A stretch of DNA of 64,000 bases, taken from the NCBI GenBank assembly GCA_030248135.1, contig JASANC010001203.1, forward strand, positions 38,137 through 102,136, read 5' to 3'. How positions within the stretch are numbered: position 1 is the stretch's first letter; each line of letters opens with the position of its first letter. Below, one piece after another: positions 49,736-63,000 of this stretch. A program made the position numbers and the translations under genes. The notes below the pieces were generated by a model that saw only the letters and a program-made list of their open reading frames with translations, had not been told where the DNA came from and did not search any database. The stretch is from Theristus sp. LFF4_11 (lineage: Eukaryota > Nematoda > Chromadorea > Monhysterida > Xyalidae).

Positions 49736-52700
49736 ATGAGCGCCGTCACAGTGACGTACCACGAGTTGCCACCGCTGACGTCATGGGCGTCAGCAGACGC
49801 AGTGCCAGACTCGCCATACGTGCAACCGGGCACGCCAGTTGACATGCCAGCCGGCTTCCACCAGCAGCCGATCGCGACCGCGTGGCCCGGTGCGTTTTTA
49901 TTTGTTCAGCGGCATTCATGAAGCAGTACTTAGTGACGCGTAGCTGTGTTACTGCTACATACTGCTTCATGAATGTCTCTTTATAATATTGTTGCACTGA
50001 AACTCTCCATAAAGATTTGTGCATTCCGGAATTTCAATCTGGCATGCCGATCAGCAGCTTGTACCAATAAATGACAAAAATTGAATACAACCAATCAGCA
50101 ATCTAAAGCGGCCAATCAGCTGAATATTTACATGTACATATATTTTACAGTTTGACTGCCAATTGCCAGAAATGGCGTAATTTGGATCAGCGCAAGCTTT
50201 TGAAGAGTCAACATTCTTTTCCACAATTATCAAGCATCAGACCTTCAGTCTTAGGATGTTCACTGAGCCCCTCAGTCAGGTTCAATTGTTAAAGTAGCTG
50301 ATTTGAATTTCGTTTCTGAATTTGATCGGTTTTTTAGGATGTGAATGTTTTTTGCGTGTGAGTCTCAAGTTGCAGTTTGCAGATGGTTTCAGTTGTTTTG
50401 TGCTAAACGCCACACTGTTAATAATTTACGCTTTTTATTGTTCGAATTACGTACGCATTTCAATCATTAAAAAGTGATGTGCAGATAGTTTTTGCGAGCA
50501 CGGTTTTGCATTCACGCAAAAACACAACCAAAAATATATGTGTGTAGCCCGGAGGGTCAAAAGTGGTCAAGGTCTTCCCTGGATTGTATGTTTTTAGGCA
50601 GTGTGCGCAGTGATTTTCAGTTGTTGCGCGGTGAAAATGCGTGCGTGTGTTTTCGCCCGGTGTGGTGCAAAATTCTGTTTTGTTGGGCGCGAAAAACTCG
50701 ACTGATTAGCGCATGGCCAATGCCGTTTTTGGCCTTGGACCACTGTTGCACCGTGTGCGTGTTGCGCCACCGCGCGTTTCCCACTGCAATCACAAGGTTA
50801 TACATACACTGAATGTTATCTTCAAAATATCTGTGTGCGCAGTGCAGAAAAACAGCAATGTACCTGAGATGCAACAAACTAAATTCAGTAATTTTCATGC
50901 ACACACGCACAACAGGCATTTCGATGCAGAATCAGACAACAGACTTTTGCTGCCACGGTGTGTTGGAAAAATGACCGTGAGCTTGAAAAACTGAGGCAGT
51001 TGTTGTTGTGGTTATTTATTTATTTGCATCGATCGTGACGCACCAAGCGCGCGTGCGTTTGTTTTTGTTTTCGTCCCGGGCCGTGTAAGGTGTTCAGGGT
51101 TACCCAGCTTTTCAACACATGGTTGCTCAACTAATTGCACCCGTACTTCCGAAGTGACAGAAATCTGACAGATCATACACGATGGAAAAAAAGCAAAATG
51201 TGGGAGTGACAGCGGCTGCTCTTTGTCTTTGTCCATTGTTCAACACAATTCAACAAATGTGAATAATACCATGATATTGCAACACTGTTGACAATCGTTG
51301 TCTTGAATGCACAGTGCGATGAAAATCACGGGATTCGCAGTGGATTGATAGTACACATAATCACGCGCAGTTTTCTTAGTGAGCGACATTTACGAAGCCG
51401 ATTTGAACAGAAATGCCATGATGTTCGTGAAAAAAATACATTCTCAATCCCCACTTGATAGGACACGAGCAAACGATTCAAGATCAGCATCAAAAACAAA
51501 GAAATTTGAAACGTAAACAACGTGACTCATCCAAAAGGTCTTATCAGAAAACTGAATGCACATGTATCACGCAAATCCAGACAAGAAAAAAAACATGAGA
51601 CAGAACGTTTTCATTGGATTTGTGCAGATTCGCCAATGCGCAGCACGAGCACCGGGCAAATGGCGTATGCAAGCATGGCCGGTGTGTCCACCGATCACCA
51701 TCAACATCACCATTCGTCCAACTGGCACACGAGCGAGTCACCAATGTTGCTGTCATCGCCCTGTGCCACACCCAATCCACACCGAATGTCCGTCCACCAA
51801 CAACCGGCCACCAGCAGCAGCCATCAGTACCACTCACTGACGCCACTCTCATCAGCGTCACCCTCGTGCCCCAACAACAACAGCGCAACAACGCAAAATG
51901 ACGCCACTATGAAGCAGGCTGGTCGACTGCCAAACACCGGTGACATGATGACGGTGAAAAAGTTCGACTACGATTACGATTTCGGTCTACTAACGAACAA
52001 TCACAACGCCAGTAGCACTGTGAAAATCGAGAACAATGGTGGCAACGAGCAGATGCCGCCGATGCCGCCGTTGCATATGGCGCCGCCGTCTGCAATGTTG
52101 ATCACCAATGGAGCCATGGCCTCGAACGGAATGACATTACCGCCGTCACAGGCGCCCGAGGAACTCTGTCTCGTGTGTGGCGACAAGGCCAGGTACATTT
52201 TTTTACAGTTTTCGCAATTGATATCAATATACGAATTGGTTCGCCAAGTAGACGCATGCCGCGGTGGCTCGTCAGCCAGTGCGATGGCAGACCTGGTTGA
52301 CAGAATCTTGTAGTCTGTTCTGAGTAAACCAACGATGCTCTGACGCTACGCTGAATGTCATGAAGACAGCTGAACAAAGTGAACTTACACACTGGTCACA
52401 CAAGTCTCAATAAAAAAAACACAAAATCATGTACCACACACACACACACAGCGGCTACCACTACAACGCGTTGACGTGCGAAGGCTGCAAGGGCTTCTTC
52501 CGACGAAGCATCACCCGTAAAGCGGTGTACTACTGCAAGTACGGCGGCCACTGCGACATCGACATGTACATGCGCCGGAAGTGTCAGAGGTGCCGGCTGC
52601 TAAAATGCATGGACATCGGCATGCGCCCGGAACGTGAGTTATAGTCGCTTTTCATTGCATCTGCAAGTCAAACTGTTACAAGTTCAAAATGTTTTTGTAT

Positions 52701-55445
52701 TTGATTGCTGTTGTTGACTGACGTCTGAGACCTCCCACTGCACCACACTTTTGTTTGTTACGAGCCAAAATTACACACCAGCGATAGAATTAGCGGTACG
52801 ATTCATTTGCACCATTTCAACACACGCATGCAAACAGCTATAAAATTTGTGAAAATTTCTATTTTTTAATTTTAAAAGAGAATATTGATTGCATGTTTCA
52901 TGCACCTTTCGACACACCTTTTGTGTTTGGACCAAATTAAAATTCAGTTTCTCATGATATGTTTTCTATCTTTTTTGTTTCGAAAGCATGGAATAAAAAC
53001 AAAAGTGTAAAAACATCACCACTACCCTTTCTTGCTTCTGTCACCACAAATATTGTTTGTTTTTCAATCACAGTTCGACTATTTTATTTTATACTGGCTT
53101 GCCACCCATTTATTTCCGGTTCCGGCACACGCTGCATGCGGCACCGCACAGGACTCAGACCGGAGCAACAACAACAACAGCAACAGCAGAGCACAAGCAG
53201 CGCACGCCCATCACAAAGCTTATCACCGTGCCCAGTTTTTGGAGACGTGGGCTCGAGTCCCACTCGAGGTTTCGTCAACTTTTTTCGAATACATTCAGAA
53301 GATTCCCGCATCTTTTCCAAAAAAAACACGCATATTGTTTTCCTCCAGTGGTCATACCGGAGGACCAATGCCGACTAAAACGCGAGGCGAAACGCGCCAT
53401 CCGACAGATGAACCAGCAGCAGCACTTGCAACAACAGTTGCAACAACAGCAACAACAACAAGAGCAAACCCTGTCGACCACCAGCGAGCACAACACGGCC
53501 ACGAACACCGTCGACACCACCTCGACATCGTCGACCACCTCCGGTGACGATCGCAAGTCCAGTTGCAGCAGTCCGCAGCAGGTGACGTCCAGCGAGCAGC
53601 AGAGTCCGGCGTCGACCGAGCACGGCAACGCCAATAACGGCGTCATCAGTGCCAGCGCGACGTCAACGACAAGCAGCTACAGCGGACAGGCGCACGCGTC
53701 GCCGGCTGCGGGACTCAGCAGCGGTCAACGTGAGCTCGTCAATCGACTGGTCGCCTACCAGCAACAGTACGACTCGCCGTCCGATGAGGCGCTCGCGAAC
53801 TTGTCGGTTCGTTGAGCTGTTTGTGTAGTCACGCTACAAGAAGTGTGCCCCATTCCTTTTGATGTGTTGCTTGCCCTGTGACCGTGGTAAAAAAGCAGCT
53901 GAGCGGAGCGGCGTACCGCGCTTATCGCTGATCGTGCTGTAGGCCAGCCACCACGACGATTGGTGGTAACGCGGTAAACCGCTCAGCAGCTTCCTATCAT
54001 AGTCATTTTTGGGACACCACAGGACGCAAAAAGGATACCCCTTTAAGCATGGTTGCCGTGGCGTTATTCTGTCCACAGCTGTGGAATAAGTTGTTCACAA
54101 CTCTTGAAGACAACACAACCGACGTTGCACTTCAGACATTCCACAACAACGGCAATCGGAAGACGCCACCGTTCCAGCATTTAGCCGAGCTGACCATTCT
54201 GAACGTGCAACTGATTGTCGAGCTCACCAAACATCTGCCCGGTTTCAACACGCTCTGTACACAGGATCAGCTGACACTGCAGAAGGTTTGTGCAGTAATT
54301 TCGATCCAGCTTGCCAAAACCGAGCACCAGTAAACGCGGTATTCACCGGAAGGCGGAAGGTGAATGTTTTCCTGACAATAGTTCAAGGTCAAACTTCTGA
54401 TTTAGGCATGTGCCACGGAAGTGCTGATGCTGCGCACGGCACGCTGCTACGACAGTCGCTCGGACGCACTGGTGCTCGGCAACGCGTCGACGTCATGGAC
54501 GTACAGCCGTGAACAGTACAAACACGCCGGCATGGGACAGCTGACGGAGTCGATTTACGACTTCGCACGATCGCTCGCACGACTGAAACTCGACACCGCC
54601 GAATACGCGTTGCTGACGGCAGTCGCCATCTTTTCCGGTAACGGTTTTGGTTCGCAGCAGACTCGTAAATGGAGTTCCGGAGAGAACCGAGTGCCGAACT
54701 GGGAAACGTAACCCCCGTTCTCTTATTGTTCGGCAACGTACTCTTCTCTTGCTAAGCCACCAGTATCACACCGATTGTCAGTTTCTAACTGATAATCGAT
54801 CCAACGTTACACCAGCTGTAGCTGGCTTGCGGGCCTGGCACAGCGGTTACCCCACGACAGGTCTGCCCTAAACAGAGCACTGTTAATCCACGCACACAAG
54901 CACCGCATTACCGCTTTGTTCCCCCATTCGCAGACCGCCCGAATCTACTGGAGCCGAAGAAGATCGACGAGATCCAGGAGGTCTACACATCGGCGCTGCA
55001 GCACTACATCGAGCTGCATCGGCCGAAACAGCGCACGTTCTTCGCGCGGCTGCTCATGAAACTGACGGACCTGCGAACGCTCGGTTCGGAACAGGCGGAC
55101 GTGTTGTGCGCGCTGAAGTTGGATGCAAACAACGCAAACAACAACAACAACGATCTGTTGAACGATGCCGACGGAGGAGTGCCGGCGAAACAACGACGCC
55201 TTGATGACATCGGCAACAATGCACAGTGTCACCACAGTGTGCACAATCGCGACAGCCTGACACACGACAGTGCGACTGGCGAGTACGCGCTGTTGCTGCC
55301 AGCCTGTGCGAACAGCACGCACGTCGGCGCACCACCACCGCCGCCGTTCGACGTGCACACGCTCTACCAGTACCAGGCGCATCCGGACAAGACGACCATG
55401 TACCAGATCGTGTCGCCGCCGAATCCGGCCGTCTTGGAGAAGTGA
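49736..55445 (+). CDS. EcR: Ecdysone receptor (nuclear receptor NR1H)
   Basis: Exons 49736-49889, 51628-52192, 52452-52633, 53349-53806, 54079-54285, 54406-54637 and 54934-55445 give 769 aa. EcR pairs with RXR/USP, binds ecdysone response elements and drives moulting genes. The A/B region is rich in Ser, His, Asn and Met. The DNA-binding domain runs CLVCGDKA, an intron, then [20 protein letters not shown] with the P-box CEGCKG, a second finger, [16 protein letters not shown] and GMRPE, and the family's VIPEDQC follows. A long Gln/Ser/Thr-rich hinge precedes the ligand domain ([58 protein letters not shown]). After LKL the usual PPFLEEIWD helix 12 is absent; instead there is an Asn-rich tail of about 100 residues. 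Acceptor 54079 was preferred over 54136 because both keep frame and it adds a helix-1-like segment. The true first exon could lie upstream. Confidence 0.92.
50061..50155. repeat. Decayed relative of the palindromic MITE, in EcR intron 1
   Basis: AACCAATCAGCAATC and GGCCAATCAGCTGAATATTTAC, ending in TTTACAGTTTGACTG, resemble the right arm of the palindromic MITE. Similar fragments (CCAATCAGCTGA plus a GTTCGAC-like end) occur near 2365-2412 and 5648-5668. The rest of the 1.7 kb EcR intron (49890-51627) shows nothing else. Confidence 0.4.
52435..52450. repeat. CA dinucleotide tract forming the 3' splice site of the EcR DBD exon
   Basis: Eight CA units end directly in the acceptor AG at 52450-52451, one base before the second DNA-binding exon. 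There is no pyrimidine tract. Confidence 0.75.
53249..53261 (+). other. tRNA-like B-box in an EcR intron (possible SINE remnant)
   Basis: GGGCTCGAGTCCC matches the RNA polymerase III B-box/T-arm pattern GGTTCGANTCC at 10 of 11 positions and sits in a stem GTGGG/CCCAC. I find no D-arm or matching acceptor stem, so it is not a working tRNA. Confidence 0.3.
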
Positions 55446-57186
55446 GCCAGTTTATGGCGTTGGCGCTAAACTGTTGGCATTAGTGCATGGCACTCTCGCT
55501 GCCTTTAATATTTGTATGACGGTGGTGGATCGATTCATAAATTATGCCTTTTTAGTTTAAGTTTTGTTTTTGGCTGACTTCTGCACCGAAGGCAAACGTG
55601 AGCATCTGTGATTTTCCATTGTCTTTTCAATGTGTTTGCTGTCGCAAGTGTGATGGCCCTCTGTATTCTTGTTTCGCGCACATTCCAGTGGTGTACAGTA
55701 TTTTTTCATTTGTTTTTTTCACGTTGCAGTTGGTACAAAAATGTACTGTACGAACTTGTGCTCTTATAAAACTCAGTTGACTTTTCAGCTTTAATGTTCC
55801 TTTCTCATTCGGGATTACTCATAATTGCTGTCTTTTCGTTCGAGAAAAAGGGCGATTCTGTGAAATTACGAAGCCTCGGGCATTTACAATCAATGGTTAT
55901 TTATGAAAACTCACTGCCAATTGTTTTTATTTATAACATGGCCGCTAAACACGCATTTTCAACGTAAACCATTTGTGATATTTTGTCGTCAACAAAGCCT
56001 GCATTTACGATTGATGTTTCAAGTTTACGCAGTGCAATAATTGCGATTCTCGTTACCAACACAGAACACGTTTTCCAGACCAAGTATCTTTCACTCAAAT
56101 CAGCCTATTTCAGATTTATTGGAATTTTTCGTTTTTGTACACGTACGTTGAAAAGGTCGTTTGTTTTAAATTCATTTATGATGTATGTCGCATCACCTTC
56201 TCACAAAACAAGTTTTTCATGTTTTCTTGAGCGGCAAAATATAAACTTCAATTAACAAACTTACCTGCTCCGTTTGAATCTCTTCGACAGACTTGCCCTA
56301 CCAGCCATCGTGTCACCTTGGAACTGGGCGATTTTCTGGGTTTTAACGCTAGCGAAATGAAGGACACCTAGAATATAACGTACCAATAGAATTCACAAGA
56401 AGAAAATAACAACTCAAAATCGGAAGCCTGAAAACCTTGCCCCACCCAATCGCATTTGCCCAAGAATTATGACCCAATGCATTGTAAAAGTGACAACACG
56501 CCTGACAAGCATCAAAGTTCTGAAATTGGAAATTCATAAGTCATGTTATCTGAAAAAATAAGCACAACTGGTTCATTCGTTCATAAACGGTAATCCACTG
56601 AAGACAAAGCAGCTGATGTGAATGCCACACAAAATACCTTTATGTGCAACGAGACTAGTGGTAAGAAGACAATATAAAAAACTAAAATGGCCCAAAAATG
56701 GTGGTGAACAAGTGGAAAACATGAACAACAAAGAGCTCGTGGTCGTGATGATTTGGTGGTTGTTCGTTAACCTCAATAATCTTCACCAAAACTTCGGGTG
56801 ATCATCGCAAAGGAACTCCTAACAAACTTGCGTTACTTATGCGACGACAATGCGAACTATCAAATCGGCGACCAGATCACATCAAAATTTAGCATCGAAC
56901 CTTGTTCAGAATCAGAAGAACCCATATGACAAAATCGTTAACATATTGTGGGAAGAAAAGAACAACTAACGCAACAGAAATTAATCAACGAACAAAAAAC
57001 AAAACAGCAGAAGTCAGCTGAAATATGATGGAACACAAGCACATGAAAATCACCAAACAGCCTTTTATTCGCTATGCCGTAAGAATCCGACAATCCAATA
57101 AACTAAGAATCAGTTGTTCAGCCTCGTTTCGGAATTCCAGTCCAAGCAAGTGTCGAATCAGTCGTCTGTCTGTTCATCGTTTCGCG
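55446..57186. other. Convergent spacer between EcR and the RS-rich gene
   Basis: Holds both 3' UTRs, which face each other. No coding exon chain seen on either strand. A signal AATAAA on the minus strand lies at 57064-57069. Confidence 0.55.
57064..57069 (-). promoter_or_regulatory. Polyadenylation signal, RS-rich gene
   Basis: AATAAA on the minus strand (TTTATT on plus) 118 bases after the stop codon at 57187-57189. Confidence 0.45.
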
Positions 57187-59997
57187 TCACCAGAGCGCAC
57201 CAGAGCCAGTGGTGAACGTCGGCTTTGCGGCCGCGGCAGCAGCTGCACTGGCCGGTGGCACCGCAAACGACCGTTGCTGTTGACCTGCACTGGTCACCGG
57301 CGGCGTGTTCGGCGGCGGAAAGTGCATCAGCGTCTGAAGTTGTGCGGCCGCAGTCGCCTGCGCACTCGTCACTGGCGACTTGAAGCTCATCGTGGCAGCA
57401 CTCGTCGGCGTGTATTGCGGCCGCATCGTTGACGCACCACCAGTGCCGTAAACGGCGCCGGCCAATGTTGCCGCATTGCCCAGTGCGACCGTCGACACGG
57501 TTGGAAGGCGACTTGTTGCAATGGTGCTCGCAATAGAGTTCGATTGTGCGTGCGTCTGCGGTGTCAATGTGAACGGCGTCTCAGCGGCGGTGATGTTCAC
57601 ATACCGCTGCTGTTGTTGTGCGGTCTGCTGTCCCTGCAGTGTATCGGTCTTCTGGCGGTCTCCCAATAAAATGGCGATCAAATCGTCCAACTGTCCGGGC
57701 GCCAGTCGCCAGCGCAGCAACGTCAAATCAGACTCGGTCAGTGCGCTCTTCAGCGCGAACCCGATCGACCGTAGCATGTTCTCCAGACGGAGCAGCTCAG
57801 CGGCGTTCAAACGTGGAATCGACGCCGTGCTTGGTGCGTCGCCGTCGTTTGAATCATCATCGACGGTGTCCATGTCGTGCACCGGTGATGGTGACTGTTG
57901 CATCAGTTGTTGTTGTTGTGCAGTGACCACTGGCGGTATGAACGGTGAATCAACCAATTGCTCCATGGCGTCTAATGGGCGATGTTGCACAGTATAGCGG
58001 GACACCGGCGACATGCTGCGTTGTGCTGCTGTTGATGGTGAGCGTGGTGATCGACTCCGTTGGTACTGTTCATAGTAGCGTGACACGGGCGACGGACTGC
58101 GGCCGACCGGCATGATCACGTGCGCTGTTGGTGATGGTGAACGCGAATGGTGACGTCGACGATGCCGCTGCAACGGTGATCGGGAGCGCGCCGGGCTACG
58201 CTGATCGAAGCGTGACCGTCGTCTACGGACCACCGCAATTGGCGACCGCGACCGCGATGACCGTTCGAGTGCCCGCTCCTGTCGTTCTTGGAGACGTCGG
58301 CGGTCTTCGACCGTCGGTGCGCTCGTGACGCTGACCGTCGAGCGAGACTGACCTACAAAACAGCTGACCGTACCGTACTTGTCAAACTGCGGTCGGTTCT
58401 GGCACGCAGACCGTTTGATTCTGCAAAAGAACTCATTATGATAAGTGCGAATTCGCCGACAAGACTGAAAGGCAAACAACGCTGAAACGAAAAGAAAATA
58501 TGTGCGCATCAACGTGGTCGCAACAAAAACAGAAGACTTGTTCTGTTCGTTCAGTTTCCTGTTTGAATTCGATTTTGGCGATTGCAGACCAAGCGTATTA
58601 GCATGATTTAGTTCTTCTTTTTGAATGCACTCTGGTAGCTCGTCAATCAACCGCTGATTTGCGTTATCATCCAGATTAGAGCAGCGTCAAGAATAATTCA
58701 CGTCACCACTCAGTTCACTGTGCGGATGAAGTCATAGAATCAGCAATTTTGATTAGAATATGATTCAGAATATGATTGATGCAATGCAGTTTTACGTTGA
58801 GCAATGAAGTTCGATTATCACAATTGAACGTAATAAAAACGGTGCTTCCAACTTCGATTCAGAATTGACGAATGAACAGTGAGTAATAACGCTACGTCGT
58901 GAGATCGAGATTACAAATGTTGAGCAAAAATACCCATAATCGGCACTAGCGGCATCTAATATCCGTGTTGGAATGATCGGAAAACCCCACCAGATGTTGA
59001 AAATCACACTGAGTCAGCCGAACTCAAACAATAAATACGAATAGGTTGCGGCGCTGAAAGTTGCCTGAAAACCAGAACCACGAGCACGAAAAAATACACG
59101 TGTGAAACTCACGACGGCCGGGAGACCTGGACCATCGCGATGTTGGCACAGACGCGGCAGAGGCGGAATTGCTGAAGTTGAGAAAAAGCGCGACTCAATT
59201 TGAGCATCACTGAGAGTGTCCTAAACTCCATTGTCGATAAAAACAACTCAGCGTTTCTTCCGCTGAACAAAATAAATGCAAAAAACGTCCCACTTACGTG
59301 TCAGGCACAAGTGCGAGATATTTCGATTTTGGCGTGGGTGACCTGCAGTGACCGAAAGAAGTTTAGTGAAATGATCAGAAGTATTGCCAATTCTATCAAT
59401 AACCACCGGATTGAATGTGCAACCTTGTTGAGCGAGGTGCTCGATAGAGCGGCGACCGGCTGTGTGCTCTGCGTTCTCGGCGACTGGGGCTGCTGCAAAT
59501 TCGGTGAGCAAAAGTGCATTGTAACAAATTCAATTGGTTGTTTCTATTAACAGTGATGTATGGAGCAGCCAGTTTGCTATATTTCCAAAAGCGAAAACTC
59601 GGTTGTTTTCAGTGACATCTCAAAACATGTTTACTGGATGAATCCATGGATGGAACCAGGTAACCCACCCATGAGAAGAGTGCCGCGATGAACGTTCGTA
59701 GCGCACGTGTGTCGAGCGAGATTGGCCGTCCGTTTCTGCAAGAAACTTTTTCACATGGAAGAAAGTGCAAACACACAGAAGCAAAGTTGTATTTTTGGTA
59801 AAGCAAAAGAACGCACTGTCTTTTGACGGTCCTTTGTAGTACGAATCAGGCGGGCGGGCGCGATTCGGCGGCGGGATTGAAAGTTTTTCGCGTTTGACTG
59901 AAAAAATCGTTTTTTAGAAAAAAGAACGAATCTCACATATCAAAAACTTCGTTCCGTGCTGTTTTATTCTGCGCACAGCCCGCAACTGCCGCAACAT
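57187..59997 (-). CDS. Arginine/serine-rich nuclear protein
   Basis: Minus-strand exons 59997-59937, 59897-59817, 59735-59669, 59492-59424, 59171-59113 and 58352-57187 give 500 aa. The N-terminus is basic (MLRQLRAVRRIKQHG). From about residue 45 to 230 it is an RS domain (RRERRAHSRSPLYRAPRS, SRWSRSPGRRQSRSTVS, RSPSPVSRYYEQYQRSRSP). A Gln/Asp-rich part and one folded-looking helical segment follow (LNAAELLRLENMLRSIGFAL and LTLLRWRLAPGQLDDLI), then an Ala/Thr/Gln-rich tail. RS proteins usually act in pre-mRNA splicing or transcription. The helical segment recalls the SR-rich half of vertebrate ZNF318, but that is a weak, unaided impression. The first intron is only 39 bases. It begins 72 bases after the stop of the zinc-finger gene. 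The ATG at 59997 was chosen because its exon ends in phase with the next one. Confidence 0.7.
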
Positions 59998-60069
59998 AAC
60001 AAACGGATGGGCAGGCACACAGTTCCAAACAAAACAAAAATTCTAAAACTCTGACAATGTTTTAAAGAA

Positions 60070-63000
60070 TTAAAAAATTTCCTTACGAATGGCAGCAACG
60101 AGCGGCGCATTGACGGCCGTCAGCAGCTGGTTGTGCTCGCAGAGCACCTGGACCACGTGGTGCACGCGTGCCTGCTTGCCCTCGAGCATCAGCACTTTGT
60201 CCCGTGCCAACGTCAGCGCACGCCGCAATTCGTCCTCGTCCTTTGACTCTTTCAGGACGCACTCAAAGACGCTCGTGTAATGCTTCCGCTGCAACACCGT
60301 ACAACGCGTCTTCAATCGTTCTCACGCTGACCAGAAGCGTTGTGCGTTCTTTGCTATTCCAACCATTCCAGTGGAGACGTGTGGTGGAAGGATGAGCGCT
60401 GTCGCCATGCTATCCATGCGCACATATTTCGGAGCATTGCAGCAACGAACAGCGCATGGCGGCAAGCGCACCCCGTTCCACCACACACCGCGGTAGCACG
60501 AGCCACAGTTTCTATTATTCTATTCTTAGCACTATCGTCAAATCTTTGCAGTCGATCCTATGGCCTATGCACACACCAAGTATGCGATGCAGTGTTTCAG
60601 TATGCCGCAATGGGTGATCCAATTGGTGACGACGTAGTCACACAGTGCACAGTAGTACACGGGCATTTCACGCTTCCACGGCGACCACACCTCGATCATG
60701 TATTGAAGACCTGTACAGCTCATATTTCTACTGTCGTTTGGAAACCCAAAAGTTAAAAAAGTACTGGTAGTGTTTAAAAAAATCACGTTTTCATCACTTT
60801 TTTGACAAAACTGCAACGTTTTGTGGAACGCACCAACAACCGAATCCTGTTTGTTCGGATCGCAACGTGCGAAGTCTCTGTTGGCGACACTCGCGAATAC
60901 TGGGATCAGTTTGTATTTTAGCAAATGACCTGCAAGAAAGCAACATGCAAATCAACCAATTTGCATGATGGTTCTCTGCATTTCGGCCTGGCCAACATCA
61001 TATGCAGAAGAGGGTTGGCCTCATCAGTGATGTGCCCCTCTTGCAAAAACAGGTTATTGCGGGAATAAAAAAATCAGTTTATTCGCAGAGCGAAAAAGCC
61101 GCACGAACCAGACGCATGGTCGTTGGCAAACAGGGCCTCCATGGCGTCCGTCACCAGCGTGTCTTCAACCGGATCCAACACTTCCGCAGCGACCGGCTTG
61201 AACTGGGCAAATTTGTCGTCTTTCGAAAGGCACGCGTATTTTCGCAGCTTGCCGAGGCCCTGAAGAACAATAAATATCTTAACTCTGAATTAAAAAGTCT
61301 CATAACGAAGTTAGTGTCATGTTTCGCAATGTAATCCCGGTCCTACGAAGGCAATTCGATGTTTTTCAGCTTCGTCAATGATGCGCTTCCGGCGAGTCGC
61401 AGTTGGTGGGAGTGCATGGCTCTCTGCTGGCGTGTCCATGCCCGGCGGTGTGTACAACTCAGGCACCAATAATTCCTGCATGAAAGAAACAAACAGCCAT
61501 ATCTGTTCTGTCTGCACTTAAAAATAAACAATCGGTGGACACGCAACGAATGCAACAATCGACTGAACGCATGAATAAAATAAATCACAAACCATGACTC
61601 TGTCGATGTGACTGTACTCAGCGAGGTGTGTGTTCAGCTCGTCAAAGCCGTCGCACACAGTGAGACAGAGCGTGCACAGCGCGTATGCAAGGCTGCCACT
61701 TTGATCGCACACTTCAATCACGTGCTCTGTGCCTGCAAACAACCATCAATATTTACAATCAAGAATCAACCATTATCAGATGTCCATCATAGCCGTGCCT
61801 TGTGACCACAAAACCACAAATCTCCGTCAGCGTGCGCACCGCATGTCACGATAGCAAGCGCATCAACGTCGAACACACCATTCACGACACGGGTATGACT
61901 CATATAATCATAATGCAAATCAACCAACCACCAAACGTACCAATGATCGTGTCGGCGCAATTGTCGAGTCTGCACAACGTGTCACTCTGTGAGCGATCAG
62001 CGACCAACTCACTGGCATCGTGCAGTTCCCGGGCGAGTCGCCAGCTGGCCGTCTGCTGACGGTGTGCGCCCGTGGCGACGTGCTGCTCAAACTGCGCTGT
62101 GGTGGTCACGCTGCTGCTGCACGCCTGTGGAACAGGAGGAACTGTAAATCATAAGCAATCTGCTGAGTGGCTGGTTTAGAAGTGGGCTCGCTGACTGATT
62201 GACCACCTTTGCTTTCTGCAGCCAATCAACATGCTGGGTTCAAATTTCAAATGTCAAACAACGAAATTGCATGTTTCACAGTTAACACATTGCTAGAGTC
62301 CATACAGTCAATCAGCGCAGAATTTAGAAATGATTGACTGAATGCCCCTGCACATTCCTGTGGGGGACCCAGTCAAGTATTAATTGAACTGCACTTACGT
62401 TGCAGTAGAACGCCGTGTACTTTTTCGGATCATACTCCAACTGCAGCAGACTGTTGACGTAACATTTCACAGCGTCACTCGTTGTCACAGGCTTCTCCTT
62501 CACTTCCTCTTTTGATTTCGACTTGCTTCTGAGTTTGCTGGCGTCGACTTTCAGCGTTTTCTCCACGACTTGTTTTTTCACTTTGCGTGATTTCTTTGTG
62601 GCGTCTTTTTTCGATTTAGTTTTCTCTGCCGTTTTACTCTTTTCAACAGGACTAAGCTTTGGTGAACGGTGTTTTGTTGGTTGTTCAGTCATTGGCGCAC
62701 TGCTTGTTCGTTTGGCAGCACGTTTTCGGTCGATCGGAGACTTGTGTTTTGATTTACGTTTCTTCTTTTCGACGTTTTCCCTTTCCGTTTTGTTCGATGA
62801 AACAGTTTCTCGTTGTTTCGCTGTATCAGCCGTTGGGAGTTTCGCCGGACTAATTTCATCACAGCTGGTTTCTGTTTTCGTGGAAGCATTTTGCTGCTCG
62901 AATTCACCTTCACCACCGTCGTCCGACAGCGGCTCCAAGGCACTGTCTATCGTCACCGGATTTTCGTCGTGCTTCACGTCACTTTCAGCTGGTTTCGCCG

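Noticed and set aside
53217..53290. tRNA gene
   Set aside because: Good B-box and T-stem, but no D-arm, anticodon arm or acceptor stem can be folded upstream; kept only as a possible SINE remnant.
54049..54078. Extending the EcR ligand-domain exon leftward to ATG 54049
   Set aside because: It would start a new frame inside the intron; the acceptor at 54078 joins the hinge exon in phase.
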